From assembly GCA_964247695.1 (NCBI GenBank), contig CAXTVI010000022.1, positions 13,531 through 77,530 on the forward strand: DNA of 64,000 nt, read 5' to 3'. Position 1 is the first letter of the stretch. Every line of letters starts with the position of its first letter. The position numbers and the translations under genes were made by a program. The notes under the pieces were generated by a model. The model was not told where the DNA came from. It made no database searches and saw only the letters and a program-made list of their open reading frames with translations. Source of the DNA: Lichenicoccus sp964247695. GTDB taxonomy: Bacteria; Pseudomonadota; Alphaproteobacteria; Acetobacterales; Acetobacteraceae. Shown here piece after piece: positions 1 through 8,282 of this stretch.

Positions 1-1221
1 GTAGGCCGTGACCACCGTGTTGCGCCAGGCGCCGGCGGCGCTGTCGAGGGCGGCGCGCTGGGCGCGCTGGGCGTGCAGCAGCTGGCCCGCATCGAAGATC
101 GGCTGCGCCGCCTGGTTGACCAGCGACCACAGACCGTTGGTCGGCGAGAACAGCTGGTGGAAATCCGGCGACTCCGATCCGACGCTCGCTGTCAGCGTGA
201 CCTGCGGCAGCCGGTTCGCGATCGCCACCCCGAGGGCGGCACTCTGCTGGTGCAGGGTGGCCTCGGCGGCGCGGATATCCGGCCGCTGGTCGAGCAGCGC
301 CGACGGCACGCTGACCGGCAGTGTGTCGGGCAGCGTGATGGCATCGAGATCGAGCGTCGGGATCCGCACCTCGGACGGCGCCCGCCCGAGATAGGCGGCA
401 AGCTGGTCGCGGGTCTGCGCGAGCTGCGTCTGCAGCGGCACCAGCACGGTCTGCGCGGTCGCCACCTGCGCCTCCTGGGTGGCGACATCGGTGCCGGTGG
501 CGCCCCCCAGCTCGAACTGCCGGCGCACCGTCAGCAACTGGCGCTGCTCGAAGCCGATCAGGTCCTGCTGCACCTTGATCTGCCCGGCGAGCGACGCCGC
601 GGTGATGGCATAGGTGGCGACGCCTGCCGACAGCGCGAGATCGGTCGCTTCCAGCTCGTAGCGCTCGAATTCGGCGTGCGCCCCGGCCTGCTCGACCGCC
701 CGGCGCAGGCCGCCCCAGACGTCGATCGTGTACGACAGGTTGAGCTGGGCATCGACGTCGCTGAACAGCAACCCGGGCGTCCGATAGCCTTCGATGCTCA
801 GCGGTTCTTCCTGCCTTGCATGGTTGAGCACGCCGGAGATGTTCGGGAACAGCGTGCCTTCCTGCTGCAGCCGGAGTTCCTGGGCCTGGCGCAGGGTCGC
901 TCGCGCCGCCTCGACATTCGGGTTCTGCGCCAGCGCCACCCGCACCAGCGCGGTGATCGCCGGCGAGCGGAACAGTGCCCACCACTCGCCTGGGAGATCG
1001 CGGCCGGGCGCATAGACCTGGCTGATGCCGCCCGGCACCGGCTCGGACTGCGTCGCCTTCGGCAGCGGCGCCTCGGTGTAGCGCGAAACCGGCGGCGCGG
1101 CCGGCCGATGATAATTGGGTCCGACCGCACAGGAGGCAAGCAGGAGGGGCGCGCAGAGAATATGGAACAGCCGGATCGGGAGCCCCCGGGTCGGAATGGA
1201 GTAGTCGGGCAGCACGTACAT
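1..1221 (-). CDS. RND efflux outer-membrane lipoprotein, NodT/OprM type (3' end outside window)
   Basis: Outer-membrane channel of a tripartite drug or metabolite efflux pump. The minus-strand reading from the ATG at 1221 stays open to the window edge (407 codons). It begins with a lipoprotein signal (LLLASC followed by AVGPNYHRP), the classic start of OprM/NodT-family factors. Two alpha-helical outer-membrane-efflux repeats follow, with recognisable pieces such as QTLLDQRPDIRAAEATL-like text (here SALLDQRPDIRAAEATLHQQ) and GVAIANRLPQVTLTASVG. The usual family length is about 460-500 residues, so roughly 60-90 residues lie beyond base 1. The partner RND pump and membrane-fusion genes are not in the window. 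They are either further downstream on the minus strand or upstream-unlinked. Family assignment is firm; substrate unknown. Confidence 0.9.
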   Translation of the reverse strand, partial: MYVLPDYSIPTRGLPIRLFHILCAPLLLASCAVGPNYHRPAAPPVSRYTEAPLPKATQSEPVPGGISQVYAPGRDLPGEWWALFRSPAITALVRVALAQNPNVEAARATLRQAQELRLQQEGTLFPNISGVLNHARQEEPLSIEGYRTPGLLFSDVDAQLNLSYTIDVWGGLRRAVEQAGAHAEFERYELEATDLALSAGVATYAITAASLAGQIKVQQDLIGFEQRQLLTVRRQFELGGATGTDVATQEAQVATAQTVLVPLQTQLAQTRDQLAAYLGRAPSEVRIPTLDLDAITLPDTLPVSVPSALLDQRPDIRAAEATLHQQSAALGVAIANRLPQVTLTASVGSESPDFHQLFSPTNGLWSLVNQAAQPIFDAGQLLHAQRAQRAALDSAAGAWRNTVVTAY

Positions 1222-1390
1222 TCCGGATCCGGTCGCTCTCAGCCAATCGATCGGCATACAGCAGGTACCGTGCCAATCTCAAATGGCGAGAAGCAGCCGC
1301 TCAGGCGACGGTCGTGCCGTCTCCAGAGCGCAACATCCGCCAAGAAATGACGAGTTTCGCCAGATTGTGGATTTGACCGGCCGTGCCGGG

Positions 1391-2290
1391 TCAGGCCGCC
1401 TGGGCGGCGCGAAAGCTCGACAGGAGCCGGCTCCGCGCGATCGAGACATAGGCCGCGTCGCAGTCGATGCCGATGCCACGGCCGCCTTCCTCCTCGGCCG
1501 CGATCAGGCTGGTGCCGCTGCCCATGAACGGGTCGAGCACCACCGGCGCCGCCTTGCCGTGCAGGCGGATGCACATGCGCGGCAGCAGCACCGGGAACGA
1601 GGCCGGATGGTTGAACTTCTGCGCCCGCGCCTGGACTGTCGAATACGGGATGAACCAGGTGTCGCCGCGGCAGCGCAGATCCTGCTGGTGGTTGCGGCGG
1701 GCGATGTTGCTCTTGTCCTTGTACGGCACGCCGACCGCGAGCCGCTTGATCGGCACGTTGCCGGTGCGGGTCAGGTGGAAGATGTGCTCGTGGTTGCGGT
1801 GCAGGAAGCGGTCGGAGCGGATCGGCTTGAAGTGGCCGAGGCTGTCCTCGCCCACCGAAATCGACTTCACCCAGGTGATGTGGTTCTGCAGCTGGAACAG
1901 CCCGCGCAGCCGTACCATCAGCTCGAACGGCAGCCAGGGTCGTGAGCTCGAGCCGGTGATGTTGAGAAAGAACGACGCATCCGGCGCCATCGTCCGCCGG
2001 ACCTCGGTGGCGCAGGCCACCATCCAGTCGAGATAGTCACCCTCGTCGCGCTGGTCCTGGTAGGTGCCGTAGTTCAACCCGAGGTTGTAGGGTGGCGAGG
2101 TCACCACGACGTCGACCTGCCCCTCGGGGAGGGAGCGCATGACCCGCAGGCAGTCGCCCCGGTAGAGGATGTGCCGCCCCACCCCATAGCGCAGGGTTCG
2201 CGATGCGATCCGCTTGATGGACTGGTCCACCCGTAACATGGCGGCCTTCGGCGTATGCGACTCGGGGCGGACCAGGAGACTCGAACTCAT
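1391..2290 (-). CDS. Solitary DNA methyltransferase, beta-class N6-adenine/N4-cytosine type
   Basis: 299-residue amino-DNA methyltransferase (N6A_N4C family). Catalytic motif IV TSPPYN is at residues 64-69 and the AdoMet motif I DPFMGSGT at 253-260. Motif IV preceding motif I places it in the beta class, as in CcrM, MboII-like and many orphan enzymes. The SPPY variant occurs in both N4-cytosine and N6-adenine enzymes, so the methylated base cannot be called. It lacks the C-terminal extension typical of CcrM (about 350 residues), so it is probably not the cell-cycle methylase. No restriction endonuclease lies beside it: neighbours are an efflux lipoprotein and mltA. An internal ATG (residue 18) is an alternative start. 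Confidence 0.88.
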   Translation of the reverse strand: MSSSLLVRPESHTPKAAMLRVDQSIKRIASRTLRYGVGRHILYRGDCLRVMRSLPEGQVDVVVTSPPYNLGLNYGTYQDQRDEGDYLDWMVACATEVRRTMAPDASFFLNITGSSSRPWLPFELMVRLRGLFQLQNHITWVKSISVGEDSLGHFKPIRSDRFLHRNHEHIFHLTRTGNVPIKRLAVGVPYKDKSNIARRNHQQDLRCRGDTWFIPYSTVQARAQKFNHPASFPVLLPRMCIRLHGKAAPVVLDPFMGSGTSLIAAEEEGGRGIGIDCDAAYVSIARSRLLSSFRAAQAA

Positions 2291-2361
2291 GTGCGGAGTA
2301 TCGCTGCCAGGAGTACGACGCCGCCAGTAGCCAGCGCGTTCGCGACACCGATTTCCCGGTG

Positions 2362-3642
2362 CTATGGGCTCGGCGGATGCGGCGCGGGAGCTGCCGGCGC
2401 CGTGCGACTCGGGAGCGCAGGTGGTCGCGGCAGCAATGCGATGAGGCTACCGCTCGCATGCATGCTGCCGGCCTGTATCGCGGCGTCCTCGCCCCAGCCA
2501 AAGAACACATCAGCGCGAGCAGGCCCGGTGATATCCTTGCCGAGATCCTGCGCCAGCAAAAGCCGCTGCAGCTTCATTCCCGACGACGTCGCGCTGTCGA
2601 TCCAGAGCAGCGCGCCGAGCGGCAGGTAATTGCGGTCGATCGCGGCGGAACGCAGCGGAATGAGATCGAGGCCGAGCGCGCCGGGCGGCCCCTGGTCCGG
2701 CCGAAGATCGGTAATTATTCGGAAAAATACATAATTTGCATTCTCCTCCATCAGCGCCTGCGCCTGCTCGGGATGCGCACCAAGCCAGGCGCGAATCGTT
2801 TGCATGCTGATGCCGTCAGGCGGCAATTGGCCCCGCTCCAGCAGCAGCCGGCCGAGTGGGGTGTAGGGCGCGCCGTTGCGGCCCGCATAACCCACGCGCA
2901 CGATCTCGCCTGTTGGCAGACGTATGCGTCCGGAACCCTGTATCTGCAGGAAGAACAGGTCCACCGGATCGGCGAGCCAGAGAATTTCGAGCCCGCGGCC
3001 GTCCAGCGCGCCATGGTCGATCTGCAACCGGGTTGGATATGGCACCACATGGCCGTCCTGCACCCGGCCGGTGATCGCGGCGCCATGCGCGTCGTGCACC
3101 GTGATCAGGTCCGGCGGCCGCTGATAGACCGCAACCTGATGCGCCGCGTCACGCGTCAGCGACCCTTTGAATTCCGGCTCGAAATACCCGGTGAACCGAG
3201 CCGTTTCCTGCCCCGAATCACCAACCGCATACGGCTGCAGCCAGGCGGCGATGACCTGGCGCAGCGCCGCCGCGTCGTCGCCGGGAACACGCTGCACTGC
3301 CTGACAGAATCCGGCCCAGTCGCCGGACTTTCCGCCCGCCGCGGCGGCGGCCCCGGCCCCTCCGAGCGACGTCTCCGGCGGCAGCAGCGCGAGCCTGTGG
3401 CACTGGTCGAGCAGAGCCGGCAGCATGGTTTCGAGCCGATCTGCCTGCCAGCCCGGCAGGCTGTCAAAGGGGACCGCGCGCAGCGTCAGCCGGGGCGGAA
3501 GCGATGGTTGCTGCACGCATCCCGACAGCGGACCGGCGAGCAGGAATGCACGCAGGGCGAGCACGAAGTGCCGGGGCACAGCCTGCCGCCAGTTGATGGG
3601 ACCGTCCTTGTTCCCGGGCGTCGCCCGGGCCGCCGCAGCCAT
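2362..3642 (-). CDS. mltA: Membrane-bound lytic murein transglycosylase A
   Basis: Lytic transglycosylase that cleaves the MurNAc-GlcNAc bond of peptidoglycan from the inner face of the outer membrane. From the ATG at 3642 the protein has 426 residues, with a signal peptide ending in the lipobox PLSGC (Cys42). The MltA domain carries QIQGSGRIRLP, VGYAGRNGAPY and TPLGRLL, and a 3D-type barrel domain follows (RNYLPLGALLWID, QDLGKDITGPARADVFFG). The open frame extends further upstream but would run into the Tim44-like gene. The chosen start lies 5 nt after that gene's stop, so the two form an operon. A tim44-mltA pair next to secB is a common alphaproteobacterial arrangement. Confidence 0.93.
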   Translation of the reverse strand: MAAAARATPGNKDGPINWRQAVPRHFVLALRAFLLAGPLSGCVQQPSLPPRLTLRAVPFDSLPGWQADRLETMLPALLDQCHRLALLPPETSLGGAGAAAAAGGKSGDWAGFCQAVQRVPGDDAAALRQVIAAWLQPYAVGDSGQETARFTGYFEPEFKGSLTRDAAHQVAVYQRPPDLITVHDAHGAAITGRVQDGHVVPYPTRLQIDHGALDGRGLEILWLADPVDLFFLQIQGSGRIRLPTGEIVRVGYAGRNGAPYTPLGRLLLERGQLPPDGISMQTIRAWLGAHPEQAQALMEENANYVFFRIITDLRPDQGPPGALGLDLIPLRSAAIDRNYLPLGALLWIDSATSSGMKLQRLLLAQDLGKDITGPARADVFFGWGEDAAIQAGSMHASGSLIALLPRPPALPSRTAPAAPAPHPPSP

Positions 3643-3647
3643 CCGGA

Positions 3648-4349
3648 TCAGGCGCTGCGTGCGTTCGCGAGGCGCCAGTTCGGGCCGGCGGCACTTCCGG
3701 CTGCATCGAGCAGCCGCTCGAACGTCCAAAGGTCGGCGAGTTCGGTGGTGGCATCGGCGCCGGAGACGGGCTGCCCGTCGCGGCCCAGCACCAGGCTGAC
3801 CTGGTCGGAGACGAACTTCACGTCGATGGACGCCAGCCACAGGCCGGCGCGCTCGGTCAGCGCGGCATCGACGATGTCGGCATGCAGGATGGTGCGGATC
3901 TCGGCGCGCTGCGTCTCTCCGGCCTGCTCGCGGGCGCTGATCGCGGCATCAAAGGCGGTGTAGGCGCTCTCGGTCAGGTTCGCGCGCAGCGTGGTCCGGT
4001 CACCCTCGGCAAACGCCTGCACGATCTTGCGGAACGCCGCCTCGGCGCCGCGCACGAAGGAGGCCCCATCGAAGCTGCGGTCGCGCTCGCGTATGCGGGC
4101 GAGCCGGAGCCCGACCGGGCCGGTCGGATCCGGCAGCGGACGCTCGGCGGCGGCGGCGGGCTCGGCCCGCCCGTCGATGACCGGAGCGGCCTGCTTGCGT
4201 CCGGGCATCCCCGGCGCGGTCTGGCCAACCGGCGGGCGCTGCAGGCCGGTCTGCTTGCCCAAGATACCGCGCAGGCGCACCACGAGGAATGCCGCGATCA
4301 GGCCCAGCAGGACGAGGTCGACCGGAAAATGGCCCGCCGTGAAATCCAT
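3648..4349 (-). CDS. Tim44-like domain protein with N-terminal membrane anchor
   Basis: 233-residue protein beginning MDFTAGHFPVDLV. One N-terminal hydrophobic helix (about residues 11-28) is followed by a proline/alanine-rich linker (about 40-85), then a Tim44/calcium-binding-like domain (FVRGAEAAFRKIVQAFAEGD, LWTFERLL near the end). Bacterial members are thought to be membrane-associated, and proposed roles in protein translocation come from the mitochondrial Tim44 homologue; the function here is inferred. It is transcribed ahead of mltA. Upstream sequence keeps the frame open to 4430, but the ATG at 4349 places the membrane helix correctly at the N-terminus. Confidence 0.87.
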   Translation of the reverse strand: MDFTAGHFPVDLVLLGLIAAFLVVRLRGILGKQTGLQRPPVGQTAPGMPGRKQAAPVIDGRAEPAAAAERPLPDPTGPVGLRLARIRERDRSFDGASFVRGAEAAFRKIVQAFAEGDRTTLRANLTESAYTAFDAAISAREQAGETQRAEIRTILHADIVDAALTERAGLWLASIDVKFVSDQVSLVLGRDGQPVSGADATTELADLWTFERLLDAAGSAAGPNWRLANARSA

Positions 4350-4468
4350 GATCGTGTCTCTTCTCTCCCGTGACCGTCCGTGGGCCCGGCGACGAGGCTT
4401 GCAGATAGGCTGTCGTCCGGCACGAGACAACAGTTGCGGCGGGATTAGCCGGGGCGTATCGGGCGGCC

Positions 4469-5023
4469 ATGATCGTGCTGCGGCATTGCCAGAGCGAGTT
4501 CAACCTGCACTTCACCCGCACCCGGTGCGATCCCGGCATCGTCGACCCGGGGCTCACGCCGCTCGGCGAGGAGCAGGCCAGGCAGTCCGCCCTCGCCCTC
4601 GACGGGATCGAGATCACCCGGATCCTGGTCTCGCCCTACACGCGCGCCCTGCAGACGGCTGCGCCGATCGCGCGGGCGCGCGGCCTCACTCCGCTGGTGA
4701 CGCCGCTGATCGGCGAGCGCTGCGCCTTCATCTGCGACATCGGCACGCCGGCCAGCGTGCTCGCCGGGCGATGGCCGGAGATCGACTTCAGCCATCTCGG
4801 CGAGGTGTGGTGGCCGCAGGTGACCGAGGTCGAGGACGACGTGGTGGAACGGGCCGACCGGTTCCGCCGGGAGATGAGCCCGCCGGCACAAGCCGGCACG
4901 ACCCTGGTTGTCTCGCACTGGGGCTTCCTGCTGGCGCTCTCCGGCACCAGCCTGCAGAATGGCTGCTTCCTGCGCATCGACCCGGCCAGTCGGCCAGCGA
5001 TGCCGCTGGTCTGGCAGCATTGA
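4469..5023 (+). CDS. Histidine phosphatase superfamily protein
   Basis: 184-residue member of the phosphoglycerate-mutase-like histidine phosphatases. The phospho-accepting motif is R5-H6-C7 (LRHCQSEFN), where most relatives have RHG. The second phosphate-binding arginine is Arg59 (SPYTRALQT), an acid candidate is Glu83 (IGERC), and the second catalytic histidine is His150 (SHWGF). All key catalytic residues are present, so it is probably active on a small phosphorylated metabolite; substrate unknown. It sits between the Tim44-like gene and secB, on the secB strand and divergent from Tim44, in the spot where other alphaproteobacteria often carry fxsA. Confidence 0.85.
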   Translation: MIVLRHCQSEFNLHFTRTRCDPGIVDPGLTPLGEEQARQSALALDGIEITRILVSPYTRALQTAAPIARARGLTPLVTPLIGERCAFICDIGTPASVLAGRWPEIDFSHLGEVWWPQVTEVEDDVVERADRFRREMSPPAQAGTTLVVSHWGFLLALSGTSLQNGCFLRIDPASRPAMPLVWQH

Positions 5024-5187
5024 TCGCCGGCCGGAGCATGATGGCGCCGGTTTAGCGCCGCTCCCTGGCCACCGCGGGTGTATGGTCCGGCTGCTGGCCT
5101 CGCCGGACGCGGCATGCTACCCGCGCGCTCCGAAGGCGAACCCCCTCTTCCCACCGCAAACCAAGTCCGCCTTCCCGGGAGATCCTG

Positions 5188-5703
5188 ATGTCCGAGACCG
5201 CCAACGCCGCCGCATCGCCGCCGGCCCTGCCGCTGACGATGAACCTGCAATACACCAAGGACCTCTCCTTCGAGGTCCCGGCCGGCGCCGAGATCTTCGC
5301 GACGTTGCGCTCGAACCCGCAGATCGCGGTGAACATCGACGTGCAGGCCAACCGCCTGCAGCAGGACCAGGCCGTGTTCGAGATCGTGCTCGCGATCAAG
5401 ACCGAAGCCACCGAACCGGCCAACGACGCCGGCACCGCACCGCGCGTGGTGTTCATCGCCGAGCTGGCCTATGCCGCGGTGGTGACGCTCAACGAGGTGC
5501 CCGACAACATGATCGAGCCGCTGCTTCTGGTCGAGGTGCCGCGGCTGATCTTCCCGTACGCCCGCAACATCATCAGCGAGGTGACGCGCGACGGCGGCTT
5601 CCCGCCGGTGGTGCTGCAGCCGATCGACTTCGTCAGCCTGTGGCAGGCCAAGCGGGGACAGAACAATGCAGCGCAGGTTTCAACCCAGACCGGCCACGCC
5701 TGA
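5188..5703 (+). CDS. secB: Protein-export chaperone SecB
   Basis: 171-residue cytoplasmic tetrameric chaperone that keeps preproteins unfolded and hands them to SecA. The family signature is clear: NLQYTKDLSFEVP near the start, NIDVQAN, FEIVLAIKTEA, ELAYAAVVTLNEVP, and the C-terminal PRLIFPYARNIISEVTRDGGFPP-type block (seen as IFPYARNIISEVTRDGGF). The length matches alphaproteobacterial SecB. The gene ends 7 nt before the convergent stop of the 5711-6913 gene, with no recognisable terminator between. Confidence 0.97.
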   Translation: MSETANAAASPPALPLTMNLQYTKDLSFEVPAGAEIFATLRSNPQIAVNIDVQANRLQQDQAVFEIVLAIKTEATEPANDAGTAPRVVFIAELAYAAVVTLNEVPDNMIEPLLLVEVPRLIFPYARNIISEVTRDGGFPPVVLQPIDFVSLWQAKRGQNNAAQVSTQTGHA

Positions 5704-5710
5704 AAACCCC

Positions 5711-6913
5711 TCAGCTGCGCGGGTCGGAATGCAGCTTGAACAGCATCCCCTGCGCCCGCACGCCTAGCTCGCCGTTGAGCGGGCCCTGTGCGGGGCCGTG
5801 CAGGATGACTTGTTCGCTGGTGGCGTTGGTGGCCAGCCCGCTGGTGGTGGTGGCGTCCAGTCGGCACGTGCCGCCCGGCTCGCAGCGGAAGCTGCCGTCG
5901 AGGCCGGTGCTGCCCAGGCGCGAGATGCCAAGCCAGCTATCGACCAGGGCGCCGTCCTGGTCGGCCAGCAGCGACAGGCGGCCGTCCAGGCTCTGGTTGT
6001 CCATGACGAGCGAGACCGGCACGTCGTAGGACGACACCGGCAGCAGGTTGGGCACGTTCAGGTCCGCCCCCATGCCGCCCAGCGTTGCCGCCATGCCGTG
6101 CAGCGCCTGGGTCCAGAAGGCGCGCGCCTGCTCGCCGAACCCGGGATCGCCGTCGATGTCGGCGCCGACGCCGTAGGCATAGAACACGCTCCGCCGCAGC
6201 CAGGTGCCGAGCTTCTGGCCCAGACTGCCCAGAGCGGGGTTGCCAAGCGCATCCGGCCCGGGTGCTGCTCCGGGCGGATGGATGACGGAACCGAGATCGC
6301 TGTTCTCGGCCATGTCGGAATAGACGATGGCCCGCACGGTGACCCGGCTCGCGGAGAAGCGGCCCTCGTCGGAGGCGAGCGCCCTGATGATGTCCTTGTG
6401 CGGCGCATCCGACGCGTTGATCCGCACCGCGTCGGCCGGACGCCTGGCCTGCTGGTAGATCGCGGTCAGCGCCGCTCCCATGCCGCCGAGGAAGAATTTC
6501 TGCTGGTCGCCGATGCCCGCCTCCGGGTTGCGGCTGAACAGGTAGCTCCGGCCGGCGATGTCGGCCTTCTGCGCCGCGGTGTATGCCGGCCAGCAGGCGG
6601 ACCAGATCTCGCTGCTCTGCCCGTTCGCCGGCGACAGCCGCACCACGGTGACGCGCTCGCCCGGCGACAGCGTCGCCCGCAGCTTGATCGCGAGCTTGCG
6701 CGCCCAGTCGACCTGGCCCTCGACCATCATCATGTCGTCGACATAGACCACCGTCTGCCGCACGCTCTGGGTCCGGCAGAAGGCCGGGTCGAGCCCATCC
6801 GGCCCGAACAGGGCGGCACGCGCCGGCATCGCCGCCACCATCAGCGGCACCAGCATGGCGAGCATCGCACCCAGCCGGCCGGCCTTCGTCCGCCACGGAG
6901 CCAGGTTCCGCAT
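5711..6913 (-). CDS. Exported vWA-like protein of an uncharacterised envelope operon
   Basis: 400-residue protein with an N-terminal signal peptide (about residues 1-33, ending MPARA). The mature part looks like a von Willebrand A-type fold. The first strand reads TVVYVDDMMMVEG with paired aspartates where a metal-binding DxS site would be, and a later AIVYSDMAENSD resembles the SDM/SDG motif of vWA proteins. The C-terminal third contains two cysteines (FRCEPGGTCRLD) that could form a disulfide. I do not recognise a named family. It is the last of three co-directional genes: its ATG starts 1 nt after the stop of the 4-TM protein. The role is unknown; a secreted adhesion or scaffold module is only an inference. 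Confidence 0.75.
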   Translation of the reverse strand: MRNLAPWRTKAGRLGAMLAMLVPLMVAAMPARAALFGPDGLDPAFCRTQSVRQTVVYVDDMMMVEGQVDWARKLAIKLRATLSPGERVTVVRLSPANGQSSEIWSACWPAYTAAQKADIAGRSYLFSRNPEAGIGDQQKFFLGGMGAALTAIYQQARRPADAVRINASDAPHKDIIRALASDEGRFSASRVTVRAIVYSDMAENSDLGSVIHPPGAAPGPDALGNPALGSLGQKLGTWLRRSVFYAYGVGADIDGDPGFGEQARAFWTQALHGMAATLGGMGADLNVPNLLPVSSYDVPVSLVMDNQSLDGRLSLLADQDGALVDSWLGISRLGSTGLDGSFRCEPGGTCRLDATTTSGLATNATSEQVILHGPAQGPLNGELGVRAQGMLFKLHSDPRS

Positions 6914-6914
6914 C

Positions 6915-8282
6915 TCAGGTTTCCAGTTCGGACAGCAGCCCGCGATCGACGGTGAGCCGGGCCGGCGGCGTCGGCTCGCCCGCCAGCACGACGGCGCCCG
7001 TACTGTCGCCCCGCGCGCGAGTCTGGGCCGCGGCCAATGCTGCGCGGTAGTGCTCGGCATTGATGCGCACCGAGGCGGTGATGGCATCACGGATCGCCCG
7101 GTCGCGCGCCTCGACCTGGTCGAACAGCGCCTTGTGCGGGATCGCGCTGTCGCCGCGGCTGCGCGATGCCAGCTCGGTCTCGCGCAGTTCCTTGGCGGTG
7201 CGCGCCTCGATCTGCAGGATGCGGGCATCGGCCCTCTTGCGCAGCCGGTGATAGCGCCGCCACGCGATCCGGCGTTGTCCGGTCGCATCCATGTAGTCCG
7301 GGTCGATGTCATGCGAGACATAGGCCAGGAAGATGCCGACCAGCCAAGCCGCGAGGTTGGCCAGCAGCGAAAGCAGTACGTCGATGCCGGGATCGCTCTG
7401 CACCGCCACGTCCGCGCCGAGGATGTTCGGGCCGGCCTGCTCGCGCAGGACATGCAGCGCCGCCATGTAGCGCGAGCCGCCGGCGGCCCCGAGCACCACC
7501 AGCAGGGCGAGGGTGGACAGCGCGAGGAAGCGCCAGTCGGCGATGCGCTTGATGCGCTCGGCATGGTGTCCGAACCGGTGCGTCCATTGCTTGAGGATGG
7601 CGCCGTGGCCATGCGAGGCAAAGGCGAGCAGGCCAGCCAGGATCAGCGTCGTGCCGGCCGCGATCGCCGGCACGCCGAAGAACAGGAAGAAGGTGGTGTA
7701 GTTGATCAGCCACTCGGTGATGCCGACGCAGACCATCGCCAGCCAGTAGACCGGATGATACGCGATCATCACGGCGCCACGGTTGCCGTTGGCGTCGCTG
7801 TAGCGGCGGAACCGCGCGTCCGCCTCCTCGAAACGGGCGCGGCGCTCGCGGTAGCGATGGTTCTGTTCCATCTCGCGCTCGACCTGGGCCACGTCCTCGT
7901 CCCGCCGCCGGGTCAGGTCGCCCTGCTCGTGCTGCAGCCGCGCGGCGCCGCTCAGCGCATCCTGGTGCGGACCGAGCCGGGCATCGAAGCGCGAACGGAC
8001 CTGCTTCCATTCCGACAGCAGCGCACGCGCCGGCTCCAGCACGGCGCCGCGCATGCCGGGCGTGAAGCCGCGCGCATCCGCCTGCGTCGGGCCGGACTGT
8101 CCGGGCACCGCCTGCCGGCTCTCGCTCTGCGCCGCCTCGGCCAGCCGCTCGGGCGCCACCAGGAGGCCGCGCGCCCGGTCCGGCGTGAACGCCATCGCCT
8201 CCTGGAACGCCGCCTGCAACGGATCCGGATGGCTGGGGGTGCTAGGCAGGCCGAGGGCCATGCGCATCTCCGGACGGCTCAA
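6915..8282 (-). CDS. Coiled-coil membrane protein with four transmembrane helices, unknown function
   Basis: 455 residues. A polar, charged N-terminal half (about 85-165, rich in E/R/Q and likely coiled coil) leads into hydrophobic helices at about 176-193, 197-222, 250-270 and 298-322. A second charged helical segment follows (about 335-430: RRYHRLRKRADARILQIEAR). No enzymatic motif is visible. Its start codon overlaps the stop of the OmpA-like gene by 4 nt (ATGA), and its stop lies 1 nt before the vWA-like gene, so the three are almost certainly co-translated. The layout suggests an inner-membrane component joining cytoplasmic helices to an OmpA-type anchor. It does not match MotA/ExbB sequence signatures that I can see. 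Confidence 0.75.
   Translation of the reverse strand: MSRPEMRMALGLPSTPSHPDPLQAAFQEAMAFTPDRARGLLVAPERLAEAAQSESRQAVPGQSGPTQADARGFTPGMRGAVLEPARALLSEWKQVRSRFDARLGPHQDALSGAARLQHEQGDLTRRRDEDVAQVEREMEQNHRYRERRARFEEADARFRRYSDANGNRGAVMIAYHPVYWLAMVCVGITEWLINYTTFFLFFGVPAIAAGTTLILAGLLAFASHGHGAILKQWTHRFGHHAERIKRIADWRFLALSTLALLVVLGAAGGSRYMAALHVLREQAGPNILGADVAVQSDPGIDVLLSLLANLAAWLVGIFLAYVSHDIDPDYMDATGQRRIAWRRYHRLRKRADARILQIEARTAKELRETELASRSRGDSAIPHKALFDQVEARDRAIRDAITASVRINAEHYRAALAAAQTRARGDSTGAVVLAGEPTPPARLTVDRGLLSELET

Noticed and set aside
1391..2290. Complete restriction-modification system
   Set aside because: Only the methyltransferase is present; neighbours are housekeeping envelope genes.
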